In this document: in pieces, positions 22,431 to 25,700 of the stretch
How positions within the stretch are numbered: the stretch's first letter is position 1
How the letters are laid out: every line of letters begins with the position of its first letter
Notes under the pieces: generated by a model
What the model was told of the DNA's origin: nothing
Databases searched by the model: none
What the model saw: only the letters and a program-made list of their open reading frames with translations
Made by a program: the position numbers and the translations under genes
Assembly (NCBI GenBank): GCA_964564785.1
Contig: CAZMCT010000048.1
Coordinates: 1-25,700 of the forward strand
From: CAZMCT01 sp964564785
Lineage (GTDB): Bacteria > Planctomycetota > Phycisphaerae > UBA1845 > Fen-1342
Direction of reading: 5' to 3'
Length of the DNA: 25,700 nt

Positions 22431-23872
22431 CAGAAGCGCCTCAATCCGGTGCGGCCGTCGTACTCGATCCGGCCGCGGACGATCGTGAGGAGGCAGGCCG
22501 AGCGCGGGTCAAGCGGATCACCGGTCCAGACGCTCAGGTCGGCCTGCTTGCCGGGCTCGACGCTGCCGACGCGGTCATAGACGCCGATCGACTTGGCGGT
22601 GATGCAGGTGATCGCCTGCGTGGCCGGGTACGGCAGCCAGCCGTACCAGCAGGCCATGGCGGCCTGATACGTCAGCTCTTCCTGCGGAACGACGGGGGCG
22701 TCGGTGTTGATTCCCAGTCGGCGGATGCCGTTTTTCCACCAGCCGTTGGCGTTGCCGACCATGCGGCGGGCGGTGCGGTCGAAGTGGTACTGCCGCGGGC
22801 CCTGGATGGTCCACAGCCCGTGTGGATTGCCGGCAGCCGCCGCCTTGGACTCGAGTTCGCGCGCCAGCGCGCCGACCCGCCAGGCGTCGAAGCAGCTATG
22901 CTCGGTCACCGTCCACAGATCGAACTTGGTGGCGAACATGTCCAGCGTCGCCAGCTCGACCTGGTAGATCTGGGTATGCACCGTGGCCGGGTACTCACCG
23001 CGGAACAGCCCGCGGAAATTGTGCCAGATCGGGTCGAACGGCGGCGGGACGGGGACCTGCCGGGCCCCGTCCGGCCCCGCCCCGGTCGGCAGGGGCGGTG
23101 GCGCGGCGCTGGCCGACGTGCGGACGACCGCCCCGCGGCCCGGAGCCTCGCCCGCTGGCGGCTGCGCGCGCTGCCGCTCGTACTCCGCCCACGATTCGCA
23201 GTAGGCGCGGGCCTTCTCGATCGTCTGCCGCGTGTTCCAGTTCATGAAGCTGCGGCCGTTGCCGCCGAAGTACCACTCCGGGTTGCCGGCCTGGGCGATC
23301 TTCAGCGAGCCGGGGGTGACCATGATCATCTCGTCGGGCGTGCGGCCGCCGGTGCTGACGATGGTGCCGAAGCCCGAGATGTTCGTGCCGCTGCCGGGGA
23401 GCAGGAGGGCGGTCGTGACGCCGCCCATGCGGGCACGCTTGACCCAGTCGTTGTTCGGGCGCGGGATGGGGCGGCTGTCGAGGCCGGGGTTGGTCTGGTA
23501 GACCATGTCGTTGAGGTCGCCCCAGCCGCCGGCGCACGAGTGGTTGTGCGCCTCGACAATGCCCGGCAGCAACCACTCCTCGGCAAGCTCGATGACGCGG
23601 TAGCCGTCGGGCACCGGCACGTCGGCGGCGGGCCCCAGCCGTTCGATCTTCCCGTCGCGGACGAGCACGACCGCGTCGTTGAGAACCGTGTTCGCGTCGT
23701 CGCAGGCCACGACCTTCGCGACGCGCAGCGCCAGCGGCGGCACACTCGGCTCGGCCCCCAGCGCGAGCGCCGTGATCACGTGAAACAGTGAGAACGTGCG
23801 AAAGAACGCGCCCAGTGCAGCACCCGCGCGCCCCGGAGCCCTCGATCCCTTGATCCCTCGATCCCTATTCAC
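22430..23872 (-). CDS. Exported amidohydrolase with intact HxH motif (gene B)
   Basis: The 480-residue product (from GTG 23872) has a hydrophobic export-like segment (FFRTFSLFHVITALALG). A metal-dependent amidohydrolase of the imidazolonepropionase-related group follows: VVLVRDGKIERLG, EEWLLPGIVEAHNHSCAGG (HNH = first metal ligands), TEHSCFDAW (later His) and GINTDAPVV (Asp). It ends with DRVGSVEPGKQADLSVWTGD. Such enzymes hydrolyse C-N bonds; the substrate is unknown. The start is uncertain: GTG 23887 gives five more residues, while GTG 23872 has AGAGG 6 nt upstream and overlaps the previous gene's stop by 8 nt (GTGAATAG). The first ~12 codons cross an 8-bp tandem repeat, so a start further in, such as GTG 23779, is possible. 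Confidence 0.75.
   Translation of the reverse strand: MNRDRGIKGSRAPGRAGAALGAFFRTFSLFHVITALALGAEPSVPPLALRVAKVVACDDANTVLNDAVVLVRDGKIERLGPAADVPVPDGYRVIELAEEWLLPGIVEAHNHSCAGGWGDLNDMVYQTNPGLDSRPIPRPNNDWVKRARMGGVTTALLLPGSGTNISGFGTIVSTGGRTPDEMIMVTPGSLKIAQAGNPEWYFGGNGRSFMNWNTRQTIEKARAYCESWAEYERQRAQPPAGEAPGRGAVVRTSASAAPPPLPTGAGPDGARQVPVPPPFDPIWHNFRGLFRGEYPATVHTQIYQVELATLDMFATKFDLWTVTEHSCFDAWRVGALARELESKAAAAGNPHGLWTIQGPRQYHFDRTARRMVGNANGWWKNGIRRLGINTDAPVVPQEELTYQAAMACWYGWLPYPATQAITCITAKSIGVYDRVGSVEPGKQADLSVWTGDPLDPRSACLLTIVRGRIEYDGRTGLRRF
23843..23866 (+). repeat. Three-unit 8-bp tandem repeat at the start of gene B
   Basis: (C/T)GATCCCT occurs three times in a row, out of phase with codons. It lies over the first codons of gene B and next to the end of gene A. 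Confidence 0.6.
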
Positions 23873-25700
23873 CCGGCACCTCTTCACCCCCGATCAAAAC
23901 GCACTCCAACCGGCCGTCCCCGTCAAACGGGTGCCCGCGGAAAATCAGCACATCGGCATCCTTCCCCGGTTCGAGCGAACCGACTCGGTCGTCCAGCTTG
24001 TACATCCGCGCGGCGTCGATCGTCAGCGCCCGCAGCGCCTCGTCGCCGCCCAGCCCCTGCTGCACCGCATACAGCGCCACGGCCGGAAGGTTCCGGGCCG
24101 CATCCTCGGCATCGCTCTGAAGCGCGATCCGCAGTCCGCGGCGGGACAGGTCCGCGGCCGGCACGTATGGCCGCCGCGCGCGGACCCGCACCACCTCACG
24201 CGGCACGACGATCCCGACCTGCTCGCGCCGGGCGACCAGCGCTTCGGCCGCGTCGACCGCTTCGGCCGCCCCGACCAGCACCAGCGGAACCTTGAACTCG
24301 TCGACGAACAGCTTCAGCGCCGCGCCGGTCTCGGCCGCGGTTTCGACGCTCACCACGGCGGGGATGCGGCCGGCCAGCAGCGGGCGCAGCGGCTCGAGGT
24401 TCTCGTCGATCTTGGGGGGCGTCGGCCGACCGTCCTTGGTCTTCTTGCGGCGGACCTGGACCCTGAATTCGACCGCGTCCTTGCTGGTGCGCGTGGCCTG
24501 GAAGTCGAGTTCGATTCCACCGAGCGCGATCTTGCCGACGGCGTGGTCCTCGCGATCGAGCGTGGCGCGGATCGTGGGCCGGCCCATGGGCGTGTCGACG
24601 TCGATCTCGAGCGTGATCTGGTTGCCGGAAAGCGTGCCGCTGACCGGCGCCTCCTCGCCGCTCATCGGATCGGTCAGGCGACCGTCGATGACGCTTCCGG
24701 TGAGGCGCAGCACGAGCGTGCCGGAGACCGGCTCGGGCAACGGACCGCCCTGCACCGTGTACTCCCACGTGCCGCTGATCGGGTCCGGTCCTTCCGCGGT
24801 CTGGTCGAGTTCCTCTTTGGGACGGGTGGTCGGGCCGCCCTCCTTCCACTTGGCGAGTTCGGCCTCGTACTTCTTCCAGCTCTCGTCGTATTTCTTCCCG
24901 GCGCTCAGCGCCTGCCGGATCGGCTCCTGTGCGCCCAGCGGATCCTGCCCGCGGAGCGTAAACCGCACGCCGGCGATCTCCCGGGCCACCAGCTCCGCCC
25001 GGCTCCGCCCCCAGGTCTTCACTGCGGCCATGCGCGCGCCCTTGGGCGTGAAGCGATACGGCCCCTGAAGCACGGTCGTCACGCCGGCACGCGCGACCCG
25101 CGCCAGCTCGCGCCCGGCCACCGCGAGCGTGCGGTGAATCGGCACGTCGGGCGTGGCCACCAGGTTGTCGCCGCCGAGACCAAGGTGGCCGTGGGCGTCG
25201 ATGAACCCGGGCGTCACGAAGGCTTCCGGCCCCGCGTCGATGAGCCGCGCGCCGGGCGGGTGCGGCACACGTTGTCCGACGGCGGCCACCTTTCCATTTT
25301 CGAGCAATACGCTGCCGTCGTGAATCACCTGCCCGTTGCCGACCCAGATCGTGCCGGCGCGGACCACCGTCGCGCGCCCCGCACCCGCCACGGGCTGCGA
25401 AGCCACCGGGGGCGGGGCTTCGAAGACCTTGCGGCCGCCGATGTAGGTCTGCCGCACGTGCGTGTTCAGATCCAGCGGCGGGCCGGTGAGGACGAGGAAA
25501 TCCGCGTCCTTGCCGGGCGCGAGGCTGCCGAGGCGGGGATCGACGCCCAGGATCTCGGCCGGCACACGCGTAATGCCCGCGAGGGCCCGCTGCGGATCGA
25601 GCCCCCCGCGGACCGCGAGAATGGCGGCCATACGCAGGTCCTCGCGGGCGTCGCCCGCCGGGCCGGCCCGCGCGCGCGGGAGCTGCGGGCCGGCCGCAGC
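23865..25700 (-). CDS. Double amidohydrolase with inserted beta domain (gene A, 5' end outside window)
   Basis: The frame is open to the window edge, so the N-terminus is missing. The visible part begins with the end of one amidohydrolase domain (LRMAAILAVRGGLDPQRALA, LGSLAPGKDADFLVLTGPPL). A short linker with ASQPVAG follows, then a second domain (GTIWVGNGQVIHDGSVLL, TPGFIDAHGHLGLGG with HGH ligands). A ~100-residue beta-rich segment (PDPISGTWEYTVQG ... GGIELDFQATR, nt about 24492-24782) is inserted in it, preceded by a Lys/Glu helix. The fold then resumes (IPAVVSVETAAETGAALKLF, EALRALTIDAARMYKLDDRV). It is thus a tandem fusion of two amidohydrolase units, secreted if the missing start has a signal peptide. 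It is the first visible gene of the operon. The ATG at 25631 is inside conserved sequence and is not the true start. Confidence 0.8.
   Translation of the reverse strand, partial: AAAGPQLPRARAGPAGDAREDLRMAAILAVRGGLDPQRALAGITRVPAEILGVDPRLGSLAPGKDADFLVLTGPPLDLNTHVRQTYIGGRKVFEAPPPVASQPVAGAGRATVVRAGTIWVGNGQVIHDGSVLLENGKVAAVGQRVPHPPGARLIDAGPEAFVTPGFIDAHGHLGLGGDNLVATPDVPIHRTLAVAGRELARVARAGVTTVLQGPYRFTPKGARMAAVKTWGRSRAELVAREIAGVRFTLRGQDPLGAQEPIRQALSAGKKYDESWKKYEAELAKWKEGGPTTRPKEELDQTAEGPDPISGTWEYTVQGGPLPEPVSGTLVLRLTGSVIDGRLTDPMSGEEAPVSGTLSGNQITLEIDVDTPMGRPTIRATLDREDHAVGKIALGGIELDFQATRTSKDAVEFRVQVRRKKTKDGRPTPPKIDENLEPLRPLLAGRIPAVVSVETAAETGAALKLFVDEFKVPLVLVGAAEAVDAAEALVARREQVGIVVPREVVRVRARRPYVPAADLSRRGLRIALQSDAEDAARNLPAVALYAVQQGLGGDEALRALTIDAARMYKLDDRVGSLEPGKDADVLIFRGHPFDGDGRLECVLIGGEEVPGE

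Noticed and set aside
20754..22580. 608-codon plus-strand open frame opposite amidohydrolase genes C and D
   Set aside because: The minus-strand frames have signal peptides and amidohydrolase motifs. The plus frame only shows translated repeat runs such as Leu-rich stretches.

Overview
The window is about 25.7 kb of GC-rich DNA with tightly packed genes. It looks like chromosome from a planctomycete, probably Phycisphaerae-like. The reasons are the short zinc-ribbon start (CPRCGYDLRGL) on a membrane protein, dockerin-like tails (GDINPFV) on a secreted protein, secreted amidohydrolases with TQPA-rich linkers, and many TTG/GTG starts. This assignment is inference from style; no rRNA or other phylogenetic marker beyond rpsB/tsf is present. 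No tRNA, rRNA, CRISPR array, integrase or transposase was seen.

Layout: (1) 1-5750 holds a uracil-DNA-glycosylase-like gene, a zinc-ribbon membrane protein, a KimA/APC-type permease, a PflX-like radical SAM protein and an NhaR-like LysR regulator. (2) 5790-6820 is a small stress-type operon: an HPF/RaiA ribosome-hibernation factor, a 45-codon stub matching the N-terminus of the membrane protease HtpX, and a two-part zinc-ribbon protein. (3) 6940-8780 holds a secreted nucleoside hydrolase joined in frame to an FmdE-like domain but split by an in-frame TAG, flanked on both sides by copies of a ~95-bp repeat. (4) 8822-12530, minus strand, holds ribonuclease D and the rpsB-tsf translation operon with a structured leader. 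(5) 12737-19115, minus strand, holds a caspase/legumain-like secreted protein with dockerin-like repeats, a PIG-L (BshB1-type) deacetylase, APS kinase (cysC) and a large secreted GH38 alpha-mannosidase-like enzyme. (6) 19184-19294 is a tandem repeat array of the GTCATTCCG type. (7) 19438-25700, minus strand, is an operon of four overlapping secreted amidohydrolase genes; the first runs off the window end.

How they fit together: most minus-strand genes from 12.7 kb on encode exported hydrolases, as expected of a polymer-degrading organism. The amidohydrolase operon is the most unusual block. Its genes overlap by 1, 4 or 8 nt. Two members keep the N-terminal HxH metal motif and two have lost it. 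Three carry large inserts or linkers inside or before the catalytic domain.

A recurring regulatory theme is a sigma70-like -10 box (TATGAT, TAGAAT, TACAAT, TATCAT, TATGGT, TAGGAT) placed only 5-9 nt before the start codon in five genes. This suggests leaderless or very short-leader transcripts. By contrast rpsB has a ~130-nt leader with two hairpins and a near-perfect Shine-Dalgarno sequence before a TTG start.
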